From Cyanobium sp. ATX 6F1 (GTDB lineage: Bacteria; Cyanobacteriota; Cyanobacteriia; PCC-6307; Cyanobiaceae): a stretch of 64,000 bases of DNA. Location: positions 414,940-478,939 of the forward strand of contig NZ_JAGQCS010000001.1 in the NCBI RefSeq assembly GCF_024346315.1. The letters run 5' to 3'. Shown here piece after piece: positions 34,371 through 43,535 of this stretch (position 1 is its first letter; each line of letters begins with the position of its first letter). The notes beneath the pieces were generated by a model. That model had not been told where the DNA came from, ran no database searches, and saw only the letters and a list, made by a program, of their open reading frames with translations. A program made the translations under genes and the position numbers.

Positions 34371-34606
34371 TGGAAACCCCGACAACGCCAACCCGTCAAC
34401 GGGTTTGGGTGACGACAGCAGAGGCATGCGCAGCCATGGGCATGAGCCGTGAGACCCTTCGCCAGCTGCGGCTGAGGGGGGTGCTGGTTCCCGGCAAGCA
34501 CTACCGCCGCTGGGGCTGCACCAAGGGCCGAGGGCCATTGCAATGGCACTTGGACAACGTCGAGGCCACCATCACAGGCTGGAGCAGGAAGAACCTGTGG
34601 GGATAG
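34370..34606 (+). CDS. excisionase-like small DNA-binding protein
   Basis: 78 aa. VWVTTAEACAAMGMSRETLRQLRLRGVLVPGKHYRRWG is a MerR/excisionase-type winged helix; the tail GPLQWHLDNVEATITGW follows. Such proteins set the direction of integrase reactions. A diverged partial second copy lies at 35368-35463. It is the last gene of the plus-strand operon. Confidence 0.72.
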   Translation: METPTTPTRQRVWVTTAEACAAMGMSRETLRQLRLRGVLVPGKHYRRWGCTKGRGPLQWHLDNVEATITGWSRKNLWG

Positions 34607-34633
34607 CAATTCGGGATGACGAGCATGGCCATG

Positions 34634-35038
34634 TCATGAGCCAGGCCCGCGTAACTGTTCCCAACAGGCCCGTGGATTGAGAATGGGTAAGGGTGGCCGG
34701 CTGCAGGCCAGCACGCCTTGATCGCCGGTCACGAACAGGTCTGCCTCGATCAAAACGGCACTGGCCACAACCCATTCGTCGTCTGCGTCAACGAGCCCAA
34801 GCTCCAGATGCTCCGGGGGTCTTGCCCCAACAGGCTGGTCGCGAAGGAGCTTCTCAATGGCTTCTATCTGGGCCGGCGGCAGTCGGCCTTTGCGGCCCAG
34901 AACATCCCTGAGCTCATCCAGCACCACCTCGCTGCTCACCAGGGTGTGTTCGGTGAGCACCAACCGCAGCAGATCGGAGCACAGGCCACGGGCCAGAAAA
35001 GCACTCACCAGCACGTTGGTGTCGAAGAAAACCCGCAC
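34634..35038 (-). CDS. PIN-domain toxin
   Basis: 134 aa. RVFFDTNVLVSAFLARG (first Asp), VVLDELRDVL (Glu), LVDADDEWVVASAVLIEADLFVTGDQGVL (Asp cluster) are the PIN-family active site of putative toxin components. The antitoxin gene lies 5 bp upstream. RNA cleavage under stress is the known activity of the family. Confidence 0.85.
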   Translation of the reverse strand: MRVFFDTNVLVSAFLARGLCSDLLRLVLTEHTLVSSEVVLDELRDVLGRKGRLPPAQIEAIEKLLRDQPVGARPPEHLELGLVDADDEWVVASAVLIEADLFVTGDQGVLACSRPPLPILNPRACWEQLRGPGS

Positions 35039-35043
35039 GCCGA

Positions 35044-35265
35044 TCAGGAGATGGCAGCGAACACGTCGTCATCAGTGAGCCAGCCGGCCGCCTCGCCAAA
35101 AGGCAGGGCCTGGCGCCGCAAGCGCTCAAAGCGCATCAGCTGAAGCTGCCGGCGCAGGGCGTCCCGCACGATGTCGCCGCGGGAGCGGCCGGTTTCAGCG
35201 CAGGCAGCTTCCAGCTCCTGCTCCAGCTTTTCTTCCAGGCGGATCGTCAGGGAGCAGCTCTTCAT
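35044..35265 (-). CDS. ribbon-helix-helix antitoxin
   Basis: 73 aa from ATG 35265 (MKSCSLTIRLEEKLEQELEA). SLTIRLEEKLEQELEAACAETGRSRGDIVRDALRRQL is a textbook RHH domain; the C-terminus (ALPFGEAAGWLTDDDVF) would bind the PIN toxin. TACAAT at 35272-35277 on the minus strand could be the -10 box of a near-leaderless transcript. Confidence 0.82.
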   Translation of the reverse strand: MKSCSLTIRLEEKLEQELEAACAETGRSRGDIVRDALRRQLQLMRFERLRRQALPFGEAAGWLTDDDVFAAIS

Positions 35266-35367
35266 GCACCACATTGTATTGCGTCTGAATGGCCGATCCA
35301 ACAGCAGCCAATCCAGCTTTGCTTGCTTGCCCTGGATCGCATTCAGAAAGCACCACCTCCACCGCGC

Positions 35368-35463
35368 CGTGCCAGCACCAAGGGCCGAGGCCCGCTGCAG
35401 TGGCATCTCGAGAACGTGGAGGCCACGATCACCGGCTGGAGCCGGCGCAATTTGCAGCTGTAG
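35368..35463 (+). pseudogene. truncated second copy of the excisionase-like gene
   Basis: The frame RRASTKGRGPLQWHLENVEA continues with an ITGWSRRNLQ-type tail to a TAG, matching the C-terminal third of the 34370-34606 protein at nearly every position. The N-terminal winged helix is lost or frame-shifted (a KHH-type remnant lies in another frame just upstream). The PIN/RHH module lies between the two copies. Confidence 0.75.
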
Positions 35464-35643
35464 GGCACGCACCAGAGCGCCCAGTGGCCTGCTGAACTGC
35501 TGAATGCCTCGCGGCCATTTCAGATCGAGCGGCTGGCATAAGGCAACCGGCTGTTGATGAGCACCAACAGGCCCTCGCCACAGCCGAATCTCAAGGGCAG
35601 CGTGGTTGCTGCAGCATTGTGTTTCCCCGAGATCGGCCCGTCG

Positions 35644-36270
35644 ATGCTCGAAGCCGAGCCGATTCGCTCCATTGACCCAGACAGCCTGGATGGCGGGGCG
35701 CTCTACAGGCTTTGCACCAGCCTGGTGGTGCCTCGGCCGATTGCCTGGGTGAGCACCATCAGCAGCGAGGGGCAACCCAACCTGGCGCCGTTCAGTTTCT
35801 TCAATGCCGTGAGTGATCAGCCGGCTGTGTTGATGCTGTCGATCGGTGCCAGACGCGACCGGGAAAAGGACACCCTGCGGAATATTCGCCAGACCCGCTG
35901 CTTGGCGGTTCATGTGGTGGATGAGCGGCTCGCCGGGGCCATGAACATCACAGCCACCGATTACCCAGCCGGCACCAATGAATTCGAGGCCGCTGCTCTG
36001 GCGGCTGTGCCAAGCAGCCGGATAGCGGCCCCACGCCTGCGGGATGCCGCCGCCTGCCTGGAGTGTGAGCTGCTCAAGCTGATCCCCGTGCCCGGCACCA
36101 CGTTCACCATGGTGCTGGGCCAAGTGGTGATGCTGCACGTGCAGGAGCGTTGCCTAGGCCCCTCCGGTACCGCTTCTGCGGAAGCCCTCCGCCCGGTGGG
36201 CAAGTTGGCCTTAAACGACTACACGCGCCTGGGGGAGATGTTCGAGCTGGTGCGCCCAACGCTGGGTTGA
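35644..36270 (+). CDS. flavin reductase-like FMN-binding protein
   Basis: 208 aa from ATG 35644; an ATG at 35554 would add 30 poorly conserved residues. PRPIAWVSTISSEGQPNLAPFSFFNAVS and MLSIGARRDREKDTLRNI are diagnostic of the FMN-binding split-barrel flavin reductase family, which reduces flavins with NAD(P)H. Surrounded by mobile DNA, it looks like metabolic cargo of the element. Confidence 0.8.
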   Translation: MLEAEPIRSIDPDSLDGGALYRLCTSLVVPRPIAWVSTISSEGQPNLAPFSFFNAVSDQPAVLMLSIGARRDREKDTLRNIRQTRCLAVHVVDERLAGAMNITATDYPAGTNEFEAAALAAVPSSRIAAPRLRDAAACLECELLKLIPVPGTTFTMVLGQVVMLHVQERCLGPSGTASAEALRPVGKLALNDYTRLGEMFELVRPTLG

Positions 36271-36478
36271 TGGCAGCACGAAAGCTTGGCCAGCAGCTGA
36301 GCGACGTGGTTGCTGTCATCTCAATAAAACGGCTCGCATGACAAGGGGCCGGTGCGGCTGCCATCACCACGGGGGCGAGCAACCGCAGACGCATAGCCGC
36401 TGAGCGGGAAGCCACGAGAGCACCCATGGGCTCAAGCAGGCACAGGACGGTTCGGAAAGCCTGTTCCTCCTTCTGCCC

Positions 36479-36786
36479 ATGGCAGTCGGTCTCCCCAGTT
36501 CCGGTGAGCCGGTGGTCCCCTCGGCAGAGGCCGCCGAGGCCGCAGGGGCCAGCCTGCGCGATCTCGCCCGGTTCCGGGATACCCATGGGCTGCGGCGAGT
36601 CAGCCTCTCCCTTGAACTGGAAAATGGCAAGCGCGCATCCGTGCCGATCCCGGCCTTGGTTCTGGAATTGCTGCAGGGAATCCTGGTGCAGATGGCCCAG
36701 GGCAATGCGGTCTCCTAGGTGCCGGTTCACGAGCTCACCAGCCAGCAGACCCCTGATGGCCCAAGTGCTCGGCATGGGCTATTGAG
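36479..36786 (+). pseudogene. decayed excisionase-family antitoxin
   Basis: The 79-codon frame reads MAVGLPSSGEPVVPS... to LENGKRASVPIPALVLELLQ and GNAVS, matching the N-terminal half of HTH/excisionase-type antitoxins. At 36716 a TAG interrupts it, but the frame continues VPVHELTSQQ exactly as the family should. A frame change then yields MAQVLGMG, the start of the expected helix-turn-helix. Nonsense plus frameshift, and overlap with the 3' end of the next gene, show that it is dead. Confidence 0.75.
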
Positions 36787-39145
36787 CGGAGACCAGCTCG
36801 TATCCCATGGCCCGATACCCGCGCAGCCGTCGCTCCCACATGCGTTGCGTCACAGGGTGACCGAGATCGAGCCAATCAATGATCCGCACGCTGCTCTTAC
36901 CTGCTTGCTGCCGATTCAGCCGGCCCGCGTACTGCTGCAGGGTGCCCTTCCAGGACACGGGCATCGCCAGAAGCAGGGTGTCGAGCGGCGGGTGATCGAA
37001 GCCTTCACCCACCAGTCGCCCGGTGGCCAGCACGATGCGGGCCGACTCCGGCGGTAGCTCCTCCAGCGCAGCGAGGGTGGCGCTGCGTTGCCGTGCGCTC
37101 AGGCGGCCATGCAGCAGGAACAGCTCCGGCACCTGGGTTTCGAGAGCGGCAGCAATCGCCGTGATGTGGTGGGTGCGCTCGCTCAGCAGCAGCAGCTTGC
37201 GGCCCTCACGCCAGGCGGCCAGGGCCTCGGCAACGATCCGGTCGGTGCGCTGCTGATCTTCCGCCAGCCGGCGCATCAGATCCTGAATCGGCAGATCGGT
37301 GGGCAGCCCCCGGAGCTCATGGCTGCGGCTCACCAGTTCCAAAATATGGGGCGCCCCGGCGGGCCGCTCAGCGGTATGGCGGATGGGGCCGCACTGCATG
37401 AACAGGATCGGCTGCAGGCCGTCGCGGCGAATCAAAGTGGCCGATAGCCCCAGCACGTAACGGGCCTTGACCTGACGGAGAATGGCCTCAAATGAGGCGG
37501 CGGCGATGTGGTGGCATTCATCGACGATCACCTGCCCGTAGTTCTGCACCAGCGGATTCACCTCCCCCTTGCGCACCAGCGATTGCATCACGGCAATATC
37601 GAGTCGCCCAGTGGGTTTCGCCTTACCGCCACCAATGCAGCCGATCGTCTCCGGTGGTGCCTCCAGGAAGGTCTGGAGCCGTTCCTGCCACTGACGCAGC
37701 AGCTCCGAGCGATGCACCAGCACCAGAGTGTTCACCCCTCGGCGAGCCAGGATCGCAGCTGCCACAACGGTTTTTCCGAAGGCCGTCGGCGCCTGCAGCA
37801 CGCCGATGTCGTGGCGCAGCATCGCTTCCACCGCCGCCTCCTGGTCGTCACGCAGCTGGCCCGCAAAGGCAAGTTCAAGGGGTAAGCCGCTTTGGCGCCC
37901 ATCCACCAGATCGCAATGGATCCCCTGTTCGCGAAGCAAAGTCTGCACCGGCTCCAGGCAGCCACGCGGCAGGGCGATGTGTTGGGGGAAGTTCTCAGCG
38001 CAGCCGATCACCCGCGGTTTATCCCATACCGAAAAGCGCATCGCCTGGGCTTTGTAAAAGTCGGGATTGGCAAAGGCGGCAAGGCGGATCAGGCGATTGA
38101 GCAGCGGCTGCGGCAGCCCTGGTCGCTCCACATAGAGGCGATCGGCCAGGGTGAGCGTGATCGACACCGGCAGCGGCCCGCTGATTTTCGGGGTAGTTGC
38201 AGCGGCCTTCCATGGAGTCGCCAGATCCTCCTCATCAATGAAGTGCAGATCGAGGGGATGGGCGCCACCGGTAGAGGTTTGGAGCAGGGTCTGCAGCCCA
38301 GCCACGGACTGGCGCTGAATGGAGGCCAGATAGGCCCACTGATCGGGATAGGGGCGCAGGTCCTCGTCAACGAAGACGCTGCCGCCCCGCTGCCTGGGTT
38401 CCTTCTGCAGCGGCAGGGCGATCAGATTTCCGAAGCCACCCTTGGGCATGAAGTCCTGGTTGGGGAAGAGCCGGTCGTAGGAGCTCAGCTGCAGCTGGCG
38501 CGATGCGTTGCAGGTATGGCTGATCAGAGCCGCCCCCAGCAGGCGGGCGTCCCGCGCCGGCACCGCCTCCTCGAAGAACACCCACACATGGGCGCCCTCC
38601 CCAGAACGGGAGATCTCCAGGGCCGCCGGCACCGCCAGCTCCCGGCAGGAGCGCAGCAAGGCGCGGGCGTCGTCACGCCAGTCGTGCTCATCGAAATCAA
38701 CCGCCAGCAGATGGCAGGTGTCGTCCGCCAGCAGCGGGTAGAGGCCGAGGGTGTGTTCACCGGCCAGATGGCCATAGATCGCCACGTCCGTGAGGGGCAG
38801 CAGCTGTCGGTGGCTGCAATCGCGGCAGGCAACCCGCGGCTTTTCGCAAACCCCCGGCTGCCACTCATTGGCGCAGGCCGGCGCATAGCCAGAGCGGCCG
38901 CTGCTGCTGCTCTGCCAGCGCAGGGCATAGACATCTTCACGGCCGCGGAAGAGACGCCGGAACAGCGCCACTTTCTCCTGGGCCGAGCGCGGCGCGGCAT
39001 CGGGGAGCTCGGCCGATGCAAACTGCTGTGTGGATGGCGCCTTCTCAGTGGACTGCCAGTCGATGCAATGGGTTTCCAGGAGGGCAATCAACCGGGCGTT
39101 CTCGAGGCGCAGCTGATCGAGCTCAGAGGAACTGGAGTCAGCCAT
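36779..39145 (-). CDS. TOTE-type archaeo-eukaryotic primase fused to SF2 helicase
   Basis: 788 aa. The N-terminal part (about 55-250) has FRRLFRGREDVYALRW, a Cys/His cluster (GVCEKPRVACRDCSHRQ), LLAVDFDEHDW (catalytic acids) and EISRSGEGAHVWVFF, as in the TOTE conflict-system primase. The SF2 helicase follows: APTAFGKTV near 456, VDECHH near 543, GLSATLIRRDG, ATGRLVGEGFD and QYAGRLNR. TOTE systems are described as mobile nuclease/primase-helicase conflict modules; here no separate dedicated nuclease is adjacent. Confidence 0.87.
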   Translation of the reverse strand: MADSSSSELDQLRLENARLIALLETHCIDWQSTEKAPSTQQFASAELPDAAPRSAQEKVALFRRLFRGREDVYALRWQSSSSGRSGYAPACANEWQPGVCEKPRVACRDCSHRQLLPLTDVAIYGHLAGEHTLGLYPLLADDTCHLLAVDFDEHDWRDDARALLRSCRELAVPAALEISRSGEGAHVWVFFEEAVPARDARLLGAALISHTCNASRQLQLSSYDRLFPNQDFMPKGGFGNLIALPLQKEPRQRGGSVFVDEDLRPYPDQWAYLASIQRQSVAGLQTLLQTSTGGAHPLDLHFIDEEDLATPWKAAATTPKISGPLPVSITLTLADRLYVERPGLPQPLLNRLIRLAAFANPDFYKAQAMRFSVWDKPRVIGCAENFPQHIALPRGCLEPVQTLLREQGIHCDLVDGRQSGLPLELAFAGQLRDDQEAAVEAMLRHDIGVLQAPTAFGKTVVAAAILARRGVNTLVLVHRSELLRQWQERLQTFLEAPPETIGCIGGGKAKPTGRLDIAVMQSLVRKGEVNPLVQNYGQVIVDECHHIAAASFEAILRQVKARYVLGLSATLIRRDGLQPILFMQCGPIRHTAERPAGAPHILELVSRSHELRGLPTDLPIQDLMRRLAEDQQRTDRIVAEALAAWREGRKLLLLSERTHHITAIAAALETQVPELFLLHGRLSARQRSATLAALEELPPESARIVLATGRLVGEGFDHPPLDTLLLAMPVSWKGTLQQYAGRLNRQQAGKSSVRIIDWLDLGHPVTQRMWERRLRGYRAMGYELVSAQ

Positions 39146-39157
39146 GGCGGGAGGTCC

Positions 39158-39439
39158 TCAGCGCTGGTCTGCCTTCCTGTAGGCAGCATTGCGCTCCCGC
39201 TTGCCCACCGCCACGACAAGCACCAGCAACTCTTGATCGCGCACCTCGTAGACCAAACGAAATCCAGCCGCCCGGAGCTTGATCTTGTAGCGATCGGTTG
39301 AGCCCCGCAGCTTGCTGGCCGGCATCCTGGGCTCGATCAGCCGTTCTGCCAGCTTCTTCTTGAACTGTTCCCGGATGCCCGCTGTCAGCTTGTGCCACTC
39401 CCGCAGAGCCTCGGGATGAAAGGCCAGCTCAAAGGGCAT
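39158..39439 (-). CDS. relE: RelE-family toxin
   Basis: 93 aa from ATG 39439. FELAFHPEALREWHKL, LRGSTDRYKIKLRAAGFRLVYEV and VVAVGKRERNAAYRKA are the typical RelE order; these enzymes cut mRNA in the ribosomal A site. The start lies 11 bp inside the antitoxin gene, as usual for relBE pairs. Confidence 0.88.
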   Translation of the reverse strand: MPFELAFHPEALREWHKLTAGIREQFKKKLAERLIEPRMPASKLRGSTDRYKIKLRAAGFRLVYEVRDQELLVLVVAVGKRERNAAYRKADQR

Positions 39440-39683
39440 CGAGGCTGACCCGCACCGGCTCCTGCCCATCTGCCAGTCGGGCATCGGCGATGCGACCCAG
39501 CTCCAGGTCGTCCACCAGATCCAACAGTTCCTCATAGGCCTTGGCCGGCACGCAGTAGAAAGCCGGCTCGTTGCGATTGAGCACAGCCACAGGCATGCCT
39601 TCCCCGGACGCCGCCGCGGCCATGGGGTTCTTCTTGAGTTCCGAGATGCTCACGGCGGTCTCGGTCAGCACGCGATGCGCCAT
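39429..39683 (-). CDS. relB: RelB/Phd-type antitoxin
   Basis: 84 aa. VSISELKKNPMAAAASGEGMPVAVLNRNEPAFYCVP is the Phd/StbD-type fold with DNA binding in the N-terminus; the acidic C-terminal part neutralises the toxin. Overlap with relE shows translational coupling. Confidence 0.87.
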   Translation of the reverse strand: MAHRVLTETAVSISELKKNPMAAAASGEGMPVAVLNRNEPAFYCVPAKAYEELLDLVDDLELGRIADARLADGQEPVRVSLDAL

Positions 39684-39790
39684 GAACAGCTCAAACCGAT
39701 TTATGCACCCATCATAGGTCGCAGAAAAGGTCTTTAAAAAGGTCTCATGGACTGACTCGAGAAGTTGGCTTTGAAAGCCTGATGGGTTTT

Positions 39791-41068
39791 TCAGAAAGCC
39801 AGAAGCCGCCGCTGCGCCTTGGCAAAGGCGTCATCCACCACGTCATCGCCGCACCAGCGGCTGTAGGCCGCGAGGTGGGTCTGCACGCTGTGGCCCATCG
39901 CCGCGGCCACCACCTTGGGCGGCAGGTCACAGATCACATGGGCCCGGTGGGCGTAGCCGTGCCGGCAGGAGTAGGGCACGAGTTTTTCGCCCCTGGCCTC
40001 GTAGTCCCGCCGCAGCTGCTTCCAGAGGGTGCGGTTCATCAGGTAGTGGCCGAAGTAGCCCCCACCGAGGCCCGGCTGCATCGGCGGAAGCTCCTGAGAT
40101 GGAAAGCGCTCCTCGAGCCGCCAGCCATCAGCCCAGTCATCACAGGGCAGCAGGCGCAGCACCCGGGGCTTGGTCTTGCCGCGAGAGGCGACCTTCTCGT
40201 ACAGGCACCAGAGGCGACCCTGGCGCACCTGAAGGTGCTGCAGCTCCTCGGGGCGGAGGCCGTAGGCGGCCATCAATTGGAAAGCGAACCGCCAGCGCAG
40301 GTCGGGGATCGCCAGGACTAGGGCAAGGATGTGCTCCACCTCAAGAGGAGTGGTGATCGCCCGGGGCGCGCGTGAACGGCCAACGAAAGGAGCCAGATCC
40401 TGCGGGGGCTCCCAGTCCTCCCCCAATCGATGATCACCAACCCCCCACCGCAACAGTGCAGCTGTGCACTGCATTTGGATTTGGCGGGTGCGGCCTCCAG
40501 GAGTATCAGGCCAGAGTTGGACCAGGGAGTCGAGCAACTGCTTGGCGCTCTCAGGCGGAAGAGGCGCGGCCATGGCAGCAAGCACATGCCGCATGTGATG
40601 CCGATGCACCCGGTGCCAGGTGGAGGCCTTGATCTCGCCGCTGATGAGCTTGTACTTCCGGTAGTCCTCCACCAGGGATTGCCAGACCAGAGGGCCTGTC
40701 GCCTCGATCAGGCCCCTTCGCTTCAGCCGACCTGGTCGATGGGGAGCCTGAAGCCCTGCAGCAGGCTCAGCCGCTGGAAACTCGATTGATGCTGCCATCC
40801 GGGCCACACAGGTCTCCGGGTCGATCCCCTCCCGAAAGGCGTCGTAGACCTCAACGACCGCATCGCGGATCTGATCGACATGGTTGCCCTGCCAGGGGAC
40901 GGGCAACAGCAGCTGCCGGCGGCGTCCACCCCCAGCTCCAGCAGCGATGTTGAGGCGCGTTAGGCCCCGGTGATTCAGCACCGTCCACCCCCGGCGGCAC
41001 CCCCGCTGAGACAGGGAATGGGACACGCCTGCCCTCAGGACAATCTCCCAAGCAAGGGCTGCGGGCAT
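39791..41068 (-). CDS. int: tyrosine recombinase (integrase)
   Basis: 425 aa (shorter starts possible). The C-terminal catalytic domain carries the first Arg in MAAYGLRPEEL, box II YSCRHGYAHR, MGHS and the nucleophile Tyr in HLAAYSRWCGD. The N-terminal half contains a SAM-like core-binding region. The gene points away from, and starts 128 bp beyond, the 3' end of tRNA-Gly, the standard arrangement for integrases that use a tRNA attachment site. Confidence 0.9.
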   Translation of the reverse strand: MPAALAWEIVLRAGVSHSLSQRGCRRGWTVLNHRGLTRLNIAAGAGGGRRRQLLLPVPWQGNHVDQIRDAVVEVYDAFREGIDPETCVARMAASIEFPAAEPAAGLQAPHRPGRLKRRGLIEATGPLVWQSLVEDYRKYKLISGEIKASTWHRVHRHHMRHVLAAMAAPLPPESAKQLLDSLVQLWPDTPGGRTRQIQMQCTAALLRWGVGDHRLGEDWEPPQDLAPFVGRSRAPRAITTPLEVEHILALVLAIPDLRWRFAFQLMAAYGLRPEELQHLQVRQGRLWCLYEKVASRGKTKPRVLRLLPCDDWADGWRLEERFPSQELPPMQPGLGGGYFGHYLMNRTLWKQLRRDYEARGEKLVPYSCRHGYAHRAHVICDLPPKVVAAAMGHSVQTHLAAYSRWCGDDVVDDAFAKAQRRLLAF

Positions 41069-41195
41069 GTGAGACGTTATGTGAGATGTTTGGCCTCAAA
41101 GCTTGGCACGACCAGCCAAAGCCAGCCAACCACTGGCAGCACGAAAGCCAGTGACAGAAAGGGATTTGAAGGAAAAATCCTTATCGAGAAAAGTA

Positions 41196-41266
<71 letters not shown>

Positions 41267-41304
41267 AGTGATACATCCCTACCAGCCCATGGACGGGGTT
41301 GGGG

Positions 41305-42789
41305 ATGCCTGCCACAGCCGCTCTGCCACGGCTGGCTGGAGCATTATGGCCTGCGTGCGCTCTCCAGCCCTTGGCCCCCATCCCCAGCCTCTTGAGCGAA
41401 GGCGGCACGAGGGTCCTCACTGATGCGGCCGATCTGCGCGGGGGAGCCCGGCAACGCTTGCTCTGGGCCTACGGCCTGGGCGATGCCGGCACCGGCATGG
41501 CCGCTTCGCTGATCGGTTTCTACCTGTTCATCTTCTACACCTCAGCCGCCGGGCTGCCGCCCTGGATGGCAGGGCTGGTGCTGATGATCGCCCGGCTCTG
41601 GGATGGCCTCAACGACCCCATCGTGGGCTGGCTGAGCGACAAGACCAACTCCCGCTCAGGCCCCCGCCTGCCCTGGATTCTCTGGAGCGCCCTGCCCCTC
41701 GGCATCGCCATGGCGGGGATGTGGTGGCTGCCGCCAGGCGGTCCCTGGATGAAGTTCACCTTCTTCATCTTGATCTCGATGGTGGCCAACAGCCTCTACA
41801 CCTGCGTCAACCTGCCCTACGCCGCCCTGGCGGCCGAACTCACAACCGATGTCTCCCTGCGCACTCGGCTCAACACAGCACGGTTCACCGGTTCGATCAT
41901 TGCGTCCTTGGTCGGCATCGTGCTCGGTGCCCTGCTGCTGCGCGATCACTCCAACGCCAGCAGCTACCTCCAGGTGGGCCTGCTCTCTGGGGTGATCATC
42001 ACCGGCTCCACTCTCCTCTGTGGCTGGGGCCTCGCCCCGGCAGCCCGCCACTGCCAACGACCCACCAGCCACCCCGGCACCACGAGGCGCCTGCTCAAGC
42101 GGGTGGCCACCAACGGTCGGTTCATCCGGGTGCTGGGCCTTTATCTGCTGCTCTGGTGTGCCCTGCAACTGATGCAGACGGCCGCCCTGATCTATCTGCC
42201 CGTGGTGATGCGCCTGCCGGAGGGCTGGAGCAACTGGATTCTGCTGCCCTTCATGGTCAGCACCCTGGGGGGCCTGTGGATCTGGAACACCGTGGCCTAC
42301 CGCAGCGGCCGGATCCAGGCGCTGAAGCTGGGCTGCGGCCTGTGGATCGGTGCCTGCCTGGCCGCCATGGTGCTGCCCCCCCTGAACGGAGCGATCACCC
42401 CCACCGGCTCTCCCGACAATCTGCTGCGACTGGTCCTGCTGGTGCTCACGATCATGGTCGCGGGCCTGGGGGCCTCCACGGCCTACCTGATCCCCTGGGC
42501 CCTGCTTCCCGACGCGATCGACGCCGATCCAGAGAAACCGGCTGGTCAGTACAGCGCCTGGATGGTGCTGGCCCAGAAGATCTGCATCTCCCTGGCGCTG
42601 TTCTTCTTCGGCAACTTGATGAGCCTCAGCGGCTACCAGGCCACCCAGACGATCCTTCAGCCCCAGAGCGCCCTGGTGGCGATCCGCCTGTGCATGGGCT
42701 TGATCCCGGCGGTGATGGTGGTGCTGGGGCTGCTGGTGATGCGGCGCTGGCCGGATCGGGCTGCCCACCTGCTCCACGGGCACCCATGA
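41305..42789 (+). CDS. MFS transporter, GPH (glycoside-pentoside-hexuronide) type
   Basis: About 494 aa; the true start is probably 30-40 codons in, before GARQRLLWAYGLGDAG, because the first codons abut the tRNA and look unconserved. Twelve membrane helices are apparent. WDGLNDPIVGWLSDKTNSR is the GPH signature loop between helices 2 and 3. It would transport sugars or related solutes with a cation. It overlaps the MlaE gene by 4 bp, so they form one operon. Confidence 0.82.
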   Translation: MPATAALPRLAGALWPACALQPLAPIPSLLSEGGTRVLTDAADLRGGARQRLLWAYGLGDAGTGMAASLIGFYLFIFYTSAAGLPPWMAGLVLMIARLWDGLNDPIVGWLSDKTNSRSGPRLPWILWSALPLGIAMAGMWWLPPGGPWMKFTFFILISMVANSLYTCVNLPYAALAAELTTDVSLRTRLNTARFTGSIIASLVGIVLGALLLRDHSNASSYLQVGLLSGVIITGSTLLCGWGLAPAARHCQRPTSHPGTTRRLLKRVATNGRFIRVLGLYLLLWCALQLMQTAALIYLPVVMRLPEGWSNWILLPFMVSTLGGLWIWNTVAYRSGRIQALKLGCGLWIGACLAAMVLPPLNGAITPTGSPDNLLRLVLLVLTIMVAGLGASTAYLIPWALLPDAIDADPEKPAGQYSAWMVLAQKICISLALFFFGNLMSLSGYQATQTILQPQSALVAIRLCMGLIPAVMVVLGLLVMRRWPDRAAHLLHGHP

Positions 42790-43535
42790 GAGCGCCCCGC
42801 TGGCTAGGGCGCCTGGGGGCCAGCGCCCTGATCGGCGGCCAGGCGGTCGCCGCCATCGCCCGGGGGCGCATCAGCGTCAACGATCTGTTCGAGCAGATGA
42901 TGGAGGCCGGCCCCGGCAGCTTCCTGATCGTGCTGATCACCGGCCTGGCTGCCGGCACCGTGTTCAACATCCAGGTGGCCGCCGAGCTCACCAAACAGGG
43001 GGCCGGATCCACCGTGGGGGGCATCCTCGCCCTGGGTCTCGCCCGGGAGATCGCCCCGCTGCTCAGCTCCACCCTGATGACGGGCAAGGTGGCCACGGCC
43101 TATGCCGCCCAGCTGGGAACCATGAAGGTGACCGAGCAGATCGACGCGATCACCATGCTGCGCACCGACCCGGTCGAATACCTGGTGGTGCCCAGGGTGA
43201 TGGCCATGGTGATCATGGCGCCGGTGCAGTGCCTGCTCTTCTTCGCGGTGGCGGTCTGGTCGGGTCAGATGAGCAGCACCGCGCTCTACGGCATCCCGCC
43301 GGCCGTGTTCTGGAACTCGGTGCGCACCTGGATGGAGCCCTCCGATCTGCCCTCGATGCTGATCAAGGCGGTGGTCTTCGGGTTGCTGATCGCCGTGATC
43401 TCCTGCGGCTGGGGTCTCAGCACCAAGGGGGGGCCCAAGGAGGTGGGCACCAGCACCACCGGGGCGGTGGTGATGATTCTGATCACCGTGGCGCTGATGG
43501 ACGTGGTGCTCACCCAGTTGCTCTTCGGCCAATGA
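42786..43535 (+). CDS. MlaE-family ABC transporter permease
   Basis: 249 aa. LGLAREIAPLLSSTLMTGKVATAYAAQLGTMKVTEQIDA and LRTDPVEYLVVPRVMAM are the MlaE/TGD1 permease signature; five or six membrane helices. The family moves phospholipids across envelope membranes. Coupled to the MFS gene and to DUF3119 by ATGA overlaps. The lipid genes downstream support a membrane-lipid role. Confidence 0.9.
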   Translation: MRAPRWLGRLGASALIGGQAVAAIARGRISVNDLFEQMMEAGPGSFLIVLITGLAAGTVFNIQVAAELTKQGAGSTVGGILALGLAREIAPLLSSTLMTGKVATAYAAQLGTMKVTEQIDAITMLRTDPVEYLVVPRVMAMVIMAPVQCLLFFAVAVWSGQMSSTALYGIPPAVFWNSVRTWMEPSDLPSMLIKAVVFGLLIAVISCGWGLSTKGGPKEVGTSTTGAVVMILITVALMDVVLTQLLFGQ

